Positions 8,656 to 16,514 of a stretch of 51,225 nucleotides of DNA are shown piece by piece. Within the stretch, counting starts at the first letter, position 1. Each line of letters opens with the position of its first letter. A program made the translations under genes and the position numbers. The DNA comes from CAYJCL01 sp964370475. Its GTDB lineage: Bacteria; Bacillota_I; Bacilli_A; RF39; UBA660. The notes under the pieces were generated by a model. That model ran no database searches. It was not told where the DNA came from and saw only the letters and a list, made by a program, of their open reading frames with translations. Location of the stretch: positions 1 to 51,225 of the forward strand of contig CAYJJI010000008.1 in the NCBI GenBank assembly GCA_964370475.1, written 5' to 3'.

Positions 8656-9423
8656 TCATAAAATATGGCAGTTTGGATTTCTTCTTAGTCCTTTTTCTTT
8701 ATTGATTGCTTCTATTTCAGATATTATATCTTCAAAGTAATATTCATTTGGTACTATTTTATCTTCTCTTTGATATTCCGTTAACTCTTTTAGAAGAGTA
8801 TTACTTATTTTATTTTTAAATGCACTTTCTTTATCGAAACAAGTATCATATTGTGATTCTACTGTTTCATACATACTTCCAGTACATAAGTAGTACATAT
8901 ATGCGTTTAATGTATTTATCTTATCTTGAGATTTTAATAATTCTTTAATTGTTTCTTCATCTTCTTCGTATTCTTCTTTAGTGGAAGAAGAAATGTGATT
9001 GTTTGCAATCATTTCTTCAAAGTCGATTATTTTCATATCATTGTTTTTATTTAACAATATATTAGATGGTGTTATGTCTCCATGAATAATGTTATTTTTA
9101 TGAATTGTTTTTACTAAACTCATCTGTGTTTTTAGTAAATATAGTATTTCTTTATCTGACATATTTGAGTTATTTAAGACTTGTGAACTTTTATGATAGT
9201 CATTAAAGTATTTCATAGCCACAAAACATTTTATTCTTGGATATTTTTTCTTGTAGTCTTCCTTTGGAATAGATATTTTTGTTACTTCATCAGTGAAGTT
9301 TAAATCTTTTCGTTTTAAATAATTCCAAGAATGTGGAATATTTTGAGATAGTTTTATTATAGTATCTTTGTCTACTCTATAAATTTTATTATATTTTTTT
9401 CCTTCTATTATTAAATTTTCCAT
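8656..9423 (-). CDS. Small protein-kinase-like protein
   Basis: 255 aa with the core of a eukaryotic-type kinase fold. The catalytic loop IIHGDITPSNILL has Asp116 and Asn121, and the metal strand reads IIDFEE with Asp134 followed by Phe-Glu instead of the usual Phe-Gly. A candidate ATP lysine is Lys24 in TIIKLS. No glycine-rich loop is visible in the N-terminal lobe. HGDxxxxN loops also occur in aminoglycoside- and choline-type kinases and in Bud32/RIO kinases, so the substrate may be a small molecule rather than protein. Activity is uncertain. Confidence 0.65.
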   Translation of the reverse strand: MENLIIEGKKYNKIYRVDKDTIIKLSQNIPHSWNYLKRKDLNFTDEVTKISIPKEDYKKKYPRIKCFVAMKYFNDYHKSSQVLNNSNMSDKEILYLLKTQMSLVKTIHKNNIIHGDITPSNILLNKNNDMKIIDFEEMIANNHISSSTKEEYEEDEETIKELLKSQDKINTLNAYMYYLCTGSMYETVESQYDTCFDKESAFKNKISNTLLKELTEYQREDKIVPNEYYFEDIISEIEAINKEKGLRRNPNCHIL

Positions 9424-9472
9424 TTTTTCCCCTTTTGTTGAGAGGTATTATAACACTTTTTTTGATAATGTC

Positions 9473-9498
9473 AAAAAAAGAACTATATTAGTTCTTTT
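9473..9498 (-). terminator. Terminator of the dehydrogenase gene
   Basis: Stem AAAAGAACTA / TAGTTCTTTT with a three-base loop, then a T run on the minus strand. It covers the stop codon at 9488-9490. Confidence 0.75.
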
Positions 9499-10540
9499 GA
9501 TATGTCATTTCTCCCATTTGACTAGTTGGAATAAATCCTGGATTTGCATCTACAACTGTATTAAGTCGGTTAACTACTGCTGCACAAGTTAATTCAACTG
9601 TATTTGGTTTATCTATCACCATTTTTGTATTTGGATTTCCAATTACTTCCCATCTATTTGAATCAAAGTCATCTGCCGAATATACTTTACCTACACATTC
9701 ACATTCTAGGGTAATTCCTTCTTCTGTATGAGTCGTTACTATTGCTCTCATACCTGTTGCCATTCCTTCTTTTACTGTCATATTTAATGTTTGAGAATTG
9801 ATATCTTCTGAATGGAAGGTAGGAATACATTTTTGTGTTTGGTCTATTACTTTAAGCCCTAATTTATCACATAACCATCCATTAACATTCCACATATAAC
9901 TTGGTAAGAATTCTCCATTATTAATTAGTTCTTTTCTTTCTTCTTTCGTTATATTATCAGAGGATGCTATATCGCAATCAAACTCTTCTTTAGTTAATCC
10001 TGCTCCATGTGCTTGAGCTAGAGCTATTCCGTAATCTTCTACATTATAAGAACTAGACCCTTTAATTTCTTTAATATCATGTGTACTTCCTGCTATTGTA
10101 CTTACTAGATTACCCCAAAATGCATCTTGGTAACCTGACCCTGTAATTGTACAGTTGTTTTGTTTTGCTAATTCATCTATTTCTTTTGTTAGTGTTGGAT
10201 GACTGTTATGTGGGAAGAATGCTTCTTCACATGTAGTTATAACATTCACACCATTTTTAGCACAAGTTATTAATGCATCTTTGCAATCATTTAATAAACT
10301 CATTGTTGTTAGTATACAAATATCTGGTTTTGTTTCTGATATTATTTGTTCTATTTTATCTATTGAATTTATTTCTATACCTAGATTTTCTCCTCCTAGT
10401 AATATTGATACATCTTTACCTATAATTTCATTGTTGATATCAACAGCACCAACTAATTCATGTCCATTATCTATAGCAAATTTCATTGTATATATAGACA
10501 TTTTTCCACATCCGTATTGGATAAATTTTAATTTTTTCAT
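9488..10540 (-). CDS. 2,4-diaminopentanoate dehydrogenase-like NAD(P)-dependent amino acid dehydrogenase
   Basis: 350 aa. The N-terminal Rossmann start FIQYGCGKMS and the DapB-like nucleotide domain are followed by the substrate-binding domain typical of the 2,4-diaminopentanoate dehydrogenase (ornithine degradation) family, with TCEEAFFPH, GSGYQDAFWG and AQAHGAGLTKEEF. The length matches that family and is longer than DapB. The rest of the oxidative ornithine pathway is absent here, so the exact substrate is unproven. It is monocistronic, flanked by terminators. Confidence 0.7.
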   Translation of the reverse strand: MKKLKFIQYGCGKMSIYTMKFAIDNGHELVGAVDINNEIIGKDVSILLGGENLGIEINSIDKIEQIISETKPDICILTTMSLLNDCKDALITCAKNGVNVITTCEEAFFPHNSHPTLTKEIDELAKQNNCTITGSGYQDAFWGNLVSTIAGSTHDIKEIKGSSSYNVEDYGIALAQAHGAGLTKEEFDCDIASSDNITKEERKELINNGEFLPSYMWNVNGWLCDKLGLKVIDQTQKCIPTFHSEDINSQTLNMTVKEGMATGMRAIVTTHTEEGITLECECVGKVYSADDFDSNRWEVIGNPNTKMVIDKPNTVELTCAAVVNRLNTVVDANPGFIPTSQMGEMTYQKN

Positions 10541-10570
10541 TTTACTCTCCTTTTATTATTTTACCATATA

Positions 10571-10603
10571 AAAAGATAGTTATTCTCTCGTTTACTATCT
10601 TTT
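10571..10603 (-). terminator. Terminator of the ABC-2 exporter genes
   Basis: Stem AAAAGATAGT / ACTATCTTTT with a 13-base loop and a short T run on the minus strand, downstream of the permease stop. Confidence 0.6.
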
Positions 10604-10619
10604 TATATTAATTTTACAG

Positions 10620-11411
10620 TTAATTATTATATTCTTTACGATTATAGTTTATATAGATAAGAAATATTAACAATATATTTAACACTATAAATATTATAAT
10701 ATTTATGCCATCAAATGTATTGTTTGCTACTAAATTTCTTGTATCCGATAACGTAAATACTGTGAAGTATTTTAGCCATTCAATTTTATCTGAAAAATTT
10801 GAAAATATTTGAATGAAGTAACTTAGAAATACTAAACCAAAACTCATTGCACTTGTTTGTTTTGTTTTGGTGAAAAATGTTGATATCAATAATGTTAACG
10901 TGAAGATGCTTACGGAAGGGAGAATCATTGATGTATTTAATAGTAATACTTGTTTTATTGATTCATCATTTATTAATAGTCCTGTTGCTAGCACTAAGTT
11001 GATAACTATAATAAATATTATTATGTATATAATTCCTGCTATTAATTTTGGTGTTATTATATCACTTTTATTTATCGGTTTTGAGTATAAGAACTCTATT
11101 GTTTTATCTGATTCTTCTTTTAACAATATAGTAGACCCTAATTGACCTGCGTATATTGCATATACGAGCATTAATATTACCAAACCTTCTGATTGAAAGA
11201 AACCAGTTACTGATGACATGTCTACTAAATCTATATTAAATGCAGCTATTAAATTTTGAGGCATGACTTGTATTAAATCATTAATATTCATTCCGTTTGA
11301 ACCTTCAGCTATTGAAGGATAAACGGAGAACATAAGAATCAAAATTAATGTCATTACTGTTATCCATATAATTAAGTTTTTTAAATTTATTTTTAATTCT
11401 CTTTTAATCAT
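10620..11411 (-). CDS. ABC-2 type transporter permease
   Basis: 263 aa with about six membrane segments: one after a short basic N terminus (MIKRELKINLKN), a group in the middle and one at the C terminus ending in a Lys/Arg/Glu tail. EESDKTIEFLYSKPINKSDII after the second segment is the usual coupling loop of ABC-2 exporter permeases. The start at 11411 is chosen because GAGG precedes it and it overlaps the ATPase stop by eight bases; an upstream ATG at 11423 lacks a ribosome binding site. With the ATPase it forms a two-gene exporter of unknown substrate. Confidence 0.85.
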   Translation of the reverse strand: MIKRELKINLKNLIIWITVMTLILILMFSVYPSIAEGSNGMNINDLIQVMPQNLIAAFNIDLVDMSSVTGFFQSEGLVILMLVYAIYAGQLGSTILLKEESDKTIEFLYSKPINKSDIITPKLIAGIIYIIIFIIVINLVLATGLLINDESIKQVLLLNTSMILPSVSIFTLTLLISTFFTKTKQTSAMSFGLVFLSYFIQIFSNFSDKIEWLKYFTVFTLSDTRNLVANNTFDGINIIIFIVLNILLIFLIYINYNRKEYNN

Positions 11412-12258
11412 TTTGAACCTCATAATATTTAATAAATATACTTTCTATATCTTCTTCTGTAATAGATATTTTATCTATTTTATAGTTACTCAATAATTTA
11501 ATTAATTTATTTATATCTTCTTGATAAGTGAATGTATTATTTATAATTTTTATTTTTAATTTATTTTCTATTTCTTTTATATCTTTAGTGTACAGTTCTA
11601 CTTTGTAGTTGTTAGTATCTTGTAGTTCTTTAATGTCCATTACTTTTATCAATTTATTTTGTTTTACTATTCCTACTTTATCGCAGATTTGTTTTACTTC
11701 ACTTAATACATGTGAAGAGAAAAAGATTGTATTTCCTTTTTTCTTTTCTTCTTTTAGCAGTTCGAAAAACTTAATTTGTATTAGCGGGTCTAATCCACTT
11801 GTAGGTTCATCAAGGATTATAAATTTCGGTTTATGCATTAATGCTAAAACTATTCCTATCTTCTTTAAATTACCAAGTGATAAATCTTCTATTTTTCTTG
11901 TTGTATCTAATTCTAAATACTTACATATTTTTAAACCGTTATTTAAGTATTTATTTTGATAAAATTTATCATTATATTTTATCATTTCCAATACTGTTAA
12001 ATCATCATATAGCTTTACTTCCCCAGGTAGGTAACCTATTATATTTTTTATGTTTTTCATTTTATTTGTTTCTTTATTAACTAATATTGTTCCTGATTGT
12101 GTTTTTATGTAGTCTAAAATACTTCTAATAGTTGTACTTTTACCTGATCCATTTGGTCCAATGAATCCAAATATAATTCCATCATCTACTTCCAAATTTA
12201 AATCTATGATACCTGGTATTTGTTTATAATATTTCGTTACTTTATCTATCTTTAACAT
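11404..12258 (-). CDS. ABC transporter ATP-binding protein (exporter type)
   Basis: 284 aa. Walker A is GPNGSGKST (34-42), the signature is LSLGNLKKIG, and Walker B is FIILDEPTSGLDP. The C-terminal 80 residues follow the pattern of CcmA-type drug or lantibiotic exporter ATPases, which pair with ABC-2 permeases. It overlaps the permease start by eight bases, so the two are co-translated. An AGGAGTG ribosome binding site precedes the ATG. No substrate can be deduced. Confidence 0.9.
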   Translation of the reverse strand: MLKIDKVTKYYKQIPGIIDLNLEVDDGIIFGFIGPNGSGKSTTIRSILDYIKTQSGTILVNKETNKMKNIKNIIGYLPGEVKLYDDLTVLEMIKYNDKFYQNKYLNNGLKICKYLELDTTRKIEDLSLGNLKKIGIVLALMHKPKFIILDEPTSGLDPLIQIKFFELLKEEKKKGNTIFFSSHVLSEVKQICDKVGIVKQNKLIKVMDIKELQDTNNYKVELYTKDIKEIENKLKIKIINNTFTYQEDINKLIKLLSNYKIDKISITEEDIESIFIKYYEVQND

Positions 12259-12286
12259 ATTATCACTCCTAATAAAATTATAACAT

Positions 12287-12316
12287 AAAAAAATTAGGTT
12301 TTATCCTAATTTTTTT
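12287..12316 (-). terminator. Terminator of the asnB-murE operon
   Basis: Strong stem AAAAAAATTAGG / CCTAATTTTTTT with a six-base loop, overlapping the 3' end of the small membrane protein gene and separating the operon from the ABC exporter. Confidence 0.8.
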
Positions 12317-12729
12317 GTGAAGATATTATCTTCATTCATAACTAATTGTTCTTCATTAATTTGAATAAGCATTTCTGTTCCATCTATAAGTTTTATCACT
12401 TGATAATGTTTAATTCCAATAATTCTACCGGCTTGATCTTCTGTTAAAGTGTATCCTTCGGGAACTATATACATATTGTTTCCTTCAGCATCATATGTTG
12501 GTGTTGCTGTAATGTATTCTGTCATATAGTGATTACCATCTTCTTCGAATACAAATTCAAATCTTCCTTGCGAATCCATTTCATCATTATAAAGTTTTAT
12601 TACTTCGCCTTCTAGATAAGATGAAACTACATTATATAGACCTATAACTATACAAATTGCTATTCCCATACTTATAGTTGGTACAATAGGACGTACTACT
12701 TCTTCTAAAAAACCATCTTGATAATTCAT
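12301..12729 (-). CDS. Small single-pass membrane protein, unknown
   Basis: 142 aa. A short N-terminal segment (MNYQDGFLEEVVRPIVP) is followed by one transmembrane helix (about 17-37) and a soluble, acidic, probably extracytoplasmic domain with GNHYMTEYITATPTYD and DAGRIIG-like strands. I do not recognise the family. It lies 23 bases after murE and before the operon terminator, so it is the third gene of asnB-murE. A role in wall synthesis is possible from position alone. Confidence 0.6.
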   Translation of the reverse strand: MNYQDGFLEEVVRPIVPTISMGIAICIVIGLYNVVSSYLEGEVIKLYNDEMDSQGRFEFVFEEDGNHYMTEYITATPTYDAEGNNMYIVPEGYTLTEDQAGRIIGIKHYQVIKLIDGTEMLIQINEEQLVMNEDNIFTKKLG

Positions 12730-12752
12730 TATATAACTCCTTATTTGATATT

Positions 12753-14102
12753 TTATTTATTGTTATCTGTGTATTTTTTTACTTCTTCTGTGTCATCTAA
12801 ATGGATTTTGTCATGACCTATTATTTGATAGTCTTCATGACCTTTTCCTAACAATAATACTATATCTCCTTCTTCTATCATATCTAGAGCTTTCTTTATT
12901 GCTTCTTTTCTGTCTATTATCGCTTCATAGTTATCTTTTGTTGCTCCTGATACTACTTGTTCTAAAATAGATTTTGGATCTTCGGTTCTAGGATTGTCAC
13001 TAGTATATATTACATAATCACTTTTTTCTGATGCTATTTTACCCATTATTGGACGTTTTTTAGGATCTCTGTCACCACCACAACCAACTATAGTTATTAT
13101 TCTTCCTGTTTTAATTTCGTTAAAAGCGCTGATAATTTTATCAACAGCATCCGGAGTATGAGCATAGTCTATTACTGCTTCTCCATTTTTAACTTTAATA
13201 ATTTGACTTCTACCTTTTGGTGCCTCTATGTTTTCGAAACTTTCTGTTACTTCTTCTAATGATGCAAATTCATTAGATATAATGAATGCCATCATTGAAT
13301 TGTAAACATTAAATTTACCTCTAAGTTTTGTATTTAATATTTTCTCTTGATTTTGATGGTAGTATTTTATCTTTGTTCCTGACATTGTATTTTCATATTC
13401 TAGAACTTGATAATCGCTATTTTCAAATCCAAATGTTATTGTATTGTCTGTGATGAATTCTTTTCCTTTTGGGTCATCTATATTAACAATCATTTTATTG
13501 CTTTTTTTAGTTATTAACTTTTTTGCTTCTAAATAGTTTTCTAGTGAACCGTGAAAATCTAGATGGTCTTGAGTTAGGTTTGTAAAAGCTCCCACTTTGA
13601 AATTTAATCCCTCTACTCTTTTTAATTCTAGAGCGTGGGAACTTACTTCCATGATTATATTTTTTATTCCTTTTTGGTAACTATCTATAATTAGTTCATA
13701 CATTTCTATAATATGTGGAGATGTATTATTAAGCTCTTTTACTAATTCATCATTGTAGTAACCAATAGTTCCTATATAAGATACTTTTTGATTTAGTTGT
13801 TTTAATATTTGGTAAGTTAAGTAGGCTGTAGTAGTTTTACCGTTAGTACCTGTTATACCTACTATATTCATTTCATCTGTATATTTTTTATATTCATTTA
13901 TTATGTAATCAATTATATATTTTTCAGGGTCTTCTACAATAATTGTTTCTACTTCGTAATTACCAGTAGATGCTATTATTTTAGTAGCTCCATTTTTTAT
14001 AGCTTGATTTATATAATCATGACCATCTACCGTGTGGCCTTTTATAGCTACGAATGTATCTCCTTTTTTTACTCTTCTTGAATCCATTTTTATATTATAC
14101 AT
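12753..14102 (-). CDS. murE: UDP-N-acetylmuramoyl-tripeptide synthetase, meso-diaminopimelate type
   Basis: 449 aa cytoplasmic ligase adding the third stem-peptide residue to UDP-MurNAc-L-Ala-D-Glu. The ATP loop is GTNGKTT (85-91). The substrate-choice motif is DNPRTEDP (369-376); DNPR is the form found in enzymes that add meso-diaminopimelate, whereas lysine enzymes differ here. The N-terminal domain is about 40 residues shorter than in Escherichia coli or Bacillus subtilis, but MDSRRVKKGDTFVAIKG is present. It lies eight bases after asnB, an arrangement suggesting a shared role in peptidoglycan (see findings). Confidence 0.93.
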   Translation of the reverse strand: MYNIKMDSRRVKKGDTFVAIKGHTVDGHDYINQAIKNGATKIIASTGNYEVETIIVEDPEKYIIDYIINEYKKYTDEMNIVGITGTNGKTTTAYLTYQILKQLNQKVSYIGTIGYYNDELVKELNNTSPHIIEMYELIIDSYQKGIKNIIMEVSSHALELKRVEGLNFKVGAFTNLTQDHLDFHGSLENYLEAKKLITKKSNKMIVNIDDPKGKEFITDNTITFGFENSDYQVLEYENTMSGTKIKYYHQNQEKILNTKLRGKFNVYNSMMAFIISNEFASLEEVTESFENIEAPKGRSQIIKVKNGEAVIDYAHTPDAVDKIISAFNEIKTGRIITIVGCGGDRDPKKRPIMGKIASEKSDYVIYTSDNPRTEDPKSILEQVVSGATKDNYEAIIDRKEAIKKALDMIEEGDIVLLLGKGHEDYQIIGHDKIHLDDTEEVKKYTDNNK

Positions 14103-14110
14103 ATTTCCTC

Positions 14111-15916
14111 CTAATTGAAATATTCTCTATACCATAATAAGTATATGTATATAGTCCATACTTTTTTATAGTTATCTTTTTTATTATTTTTATGATCATC
14201 TAGAAGTTTAATTATTTTCTTTTGATTGAAGAATTTGTTGGCGTTTTCACTTTCAAATTCTTTTTTTATTAAGTTGTAGTAATCGCTTTCTCGCATCCAT
14301 TCTCTTAAAGGTACTGGAAATCCTAGTTTTTTCTTTTTGAATGCTTCGTTTGGAATAACTTCTTTTGCTGCATTTCTTAACGCAACTTTTGTTGTATTCT
14401 TATTTATTTTGTCTTCTGTTTTTAACTTACTTGCTACTTTTTGAACCTCTAAATCTAGGAATGGAGTTCTTGCTTCTAATCCAAAGATCATTGTTTGTCT
14501 ATCTACAGCATGTAGGAAATCTCTTATTAACCAAAAATAGTAATCTATTGCTTGTCTTTTGACGATGTTACTATTACTACTATATTCTTCATAGAATGGT
14601 TTTGTAATATCTTTAGTTTTTATTTGTTTTTTGTTTTTTAATAAACTTAGTGCTTCATCATCTCTGAAAATTCTTCCTAAACCAATGTTGTGGTCTTCTA
14701 GTTTTAAACCTCTTCTATATATGAAATTTAAACCTCTTATAGGTGGGAGAATACTGGCTATAAAAGATGCACTTCTTCTTATAAAGAATGGAATTTTATT
14801 ATACCAAGTATGGGTTAGTTCTTCACTATATGTGTGATATCCACCAAAAAATTCATCAGCACCTTCTCCACTTAATACAACTTTAACGTCTTTAGATGCT
14901 ATTTCTGACACAAAGTATAAGGCGTTTGCTGATGGGTCAGCTAGCGGTTCATCCATGTGATAAATAATTTTTGGTATAGCATTCATGTATTCTTCTTTTG
15001 TGATTTTTTTTGATTTATTATGAATACCTAGTTTATCTGTTAAATCTTTAGCTAGAGTTATTTCATCGTATTTAGGGTCATCATATCCTACTGTATATGT
15101 TTTATCTGGTTTAGCTAGCGATACTAAGTAAGATGAATCTATTCCACTAGATAAAAATGATCCTACTTCTACGTCTGCTATTTCATGATATTTTATTGAT
15201 TCTTTCATGACATCATTTATTTCTTTTGTTATGTCTAAGTAGTCGCCGTTTTCTGAAAATTTTAATTCATAAAATTTTTCAATCGATATTTTATTATCTT
15301 TTAAAGTTAATTGATGACCTGGTTCTACCCTAAATACTCCTTTAAAACTTGATTCTGTTGTTGGGATTGAATTAAAACATAAGTATGAAGCTAAAATTTC
15401 TTCATTTAATTCTTTTTTAAATTCTGGATGGTCTAAGAATGCTTTTATTTCTGACGCAAACATAAATGTATCATTATTCTGATAATAATATAATGGTTTT
15501 ATACCCCATTGATCTCTTGCTATAAATAGTTCTTTTTTATTTTTATCCCAAATAGCAAAAGCAAACATCCCTCTTAGTTTTTTTGTTAATTCACTTCCCC
15601 ATTTTTCGTAACCATGTATTAAAACTTCTGTATCTGTTTTAGTCGTGAATTTATGATCATTTAGTTCTTTTTTTAATTCTAAATAGTTATATATTTCTCC
15701 ATTAAATACAATAATCAGATCTTTTGTTTCATTAAATATTGGTTGATTACCTGTTGATAAATCTATTATAGCTAGTCTTCTATGACCTAGAGCTATATCT
15801 TCATCAGTATAGTATCCTTCTGCATCTGGGCCGCGATGTATGATACGATCCGCCATTTTTTTTATATTTATTGTTTTATCTTTTTCTTTATTTACATATC
15901 CTACTATTCCACACAT
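14111..15916 (-). CDS. asnB: Asparagine synthase (glutamine-hydrolysing) family; possible m-DAP amidotransferase
   Basis: 601 aa from the chosen start. The mature N-terminal Cys2 (MCGIVGYV) is the glutaminase nucleophile. The synthetase domain has the ATP-pyrophosphatase loop SSGIDSS (256-262). The start at 15916 is required to expose Cys2 and has GAGG seven bases upstream; a longer reading adds MNRGNI. Members of this family either make asparagine or amidate meso-diaminopimelate in the wall, as reported for B. subtilis AsnB and lactobacillar AsnB1. Co-transcription with a DAP-type murE favours the second role here, though sequence alone cannot decide. Confidence 0.9.
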   Translation of the reverse strand: MCGIVGYVNKEKDKTINIKKMADRIIHRGPDAEGYYTDEDIALGHRRLAIIDLSTGNQPIFNETKDLIIVFNGEIYNYLELKKELNDHKFTTKTDTEVLIHGYEKWGSELTKKLRGMFAFAIWDKNKKELFIARDQWGIKPLYYYQNNDTFMFASEIKAFLDHPEFKKELNEEILASYLCFNSIPTTESSFKGVFRVEPGHQLTLKDNKISIEKFYELKFSENGDYLDITKEINDVMKESIKYHEIADVEVGSFLSSGIDSSYLVSLAKPDKTYTVGYDDPKYDEITLAKDLTDKLGIHNKSKKITKEEYMNAIPKIIYHMDEPLADPSANALYFVSEIASKDVKVVLSGEGADEFFGGYHTYSEELTHTWYNKIPFFIRRSASFIASILPPIRGLNFIYRRGLKLEDHNIGLGRIFRDDEALSLLKNKKQIKTKDITKPFYEEYSSNSNIVKRQAIDYYFWLIRDFLHAVDRQTMIFGLEARTPFLDLEVQKVASKLKTEDKINKNTTKVALRNAAKEVIPNEAFKKKKLGFPVPLREWMRESDYYNLIKKEFESENANKFFNQKKIIKLLDDHKNNKKDNYKKVWTIYIYLLWYREYFN

Positions 15917-15957
15917 AATATTACCTCTATTCATAGTATTAACTAATTGTTTATATA

Positions 15958-15986
15958 ATTATAACATATTGGGTATTTTATAACAA
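15958..15986 (-). promoter_or_regulatory. Promoter of asnB-murE
   Basis: Minus-strand -35 TTGTTA (15986-15981), 17-base spacer, perfect -10 TATAAT (15963-15958). It is about 40 bases before the asnB start codon. Confidence 0.65.
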
Positions 15987-15990
15987 TTTA

Positions 15991-16020
15991 TTGATTTTAT
16001 TTTATTTTTTATGTTACAAT
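15991..16020 (+). promoter_or_regulatory. Promoter of the Gre-like gene
   Basis: Plus-strand -35 TTGATT (15991-15996), 18-base spacer and extended -10 TGTTACAAT ending at 16020. The ribosome binding site GGAAGGGAG follows at about 16031. Confidence 0.55.
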
Positions 16021-16045
16021 TACTATACTCGGAAGGGAGTAAGTT

Positions 16046-16501
16046 ATGGAAAATAAAGATATTGTAAGTCATTTATACGATATGTTATCATTTGTTAAAT
16101 CTAGTCAAGGAAATATGCTTAGACCATGTACTAGCGATAGTAGAAAGGATATAGATCGTTTACATAAATTAATTAATTTATATACTGATGATTGTGAATT
16201 TTGTAATAATGATTCAGTAGTTAATATTGATTCTTATTTTAAAATTAGAGTATCTTATGGAGACGGTGAAGAAGAGGAAGAAGTATATAGATTGTCTAGT
16301 GATCATGGCGGTGATATTGATAATGGTATTAGATCAGTTTCTGCAGTTGGGGCTTTAGGTTTTTCAGTTATAGGTAAAAGCATTGGAGATACTTTTAGTT
16401 TTGAGGCTCCAAACGGAATAAAAGTAACTGGGAGCGTTGTTTCTTTTTCTAAGTCGTTAGAAGATTTTAATAATATGACTATGAAATTAAAAAAAGACTA
16501 A
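16046..16501 (+). CDS. GreA/GreB C-terminal-domain-like protein
   Basis: 151 aa. The C-terminal half (about 60-145) follows the Gre-factor FKBP-like domain: a beta strand ending in KIRVSYGDGEEEE, then VSAVGALGFSVIGKSIGDTFSFEAPNGIKVTGSVVSF, matching the SPLGxALLGKxxGD pattern of GreA, GreB and Rnk. The N-terminal 55 residues are short and not the long antiparallel coiled coil that enters the RNA polymerase channel in GreA. It may bind polymerase without cleaving backtracked RNA, as Rnk-type proteins do. It is monocistronic with its own promoter and terminator. Confidence 0.65.
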   Translation: MENKDIVSHLYDMLSFVKSSQGNMLRPCTSDSRKDIDRLHKLINLYTDDCEFCNNDSVVNIDSYFKIRVSYGDGEEEEEVYRLSSDHGGDIDNGIRSVSAVGALGFSVIGKSIGDTFSFEAPNGIKVTGSVVSFSKSLEDFNNMTMKLKKD

Positions 16502-16514
16502 AAATAGTCTTTTT
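16491..16514. terminator. Bidirectional terminator between convergent genes
   Basis: Stem AAAAAGACTA / TAGTCTTTTT with a four-base loop, spanning the stop of the Gre-like gene and the stop of the LtaS-like gene. Confidence 0.8.
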
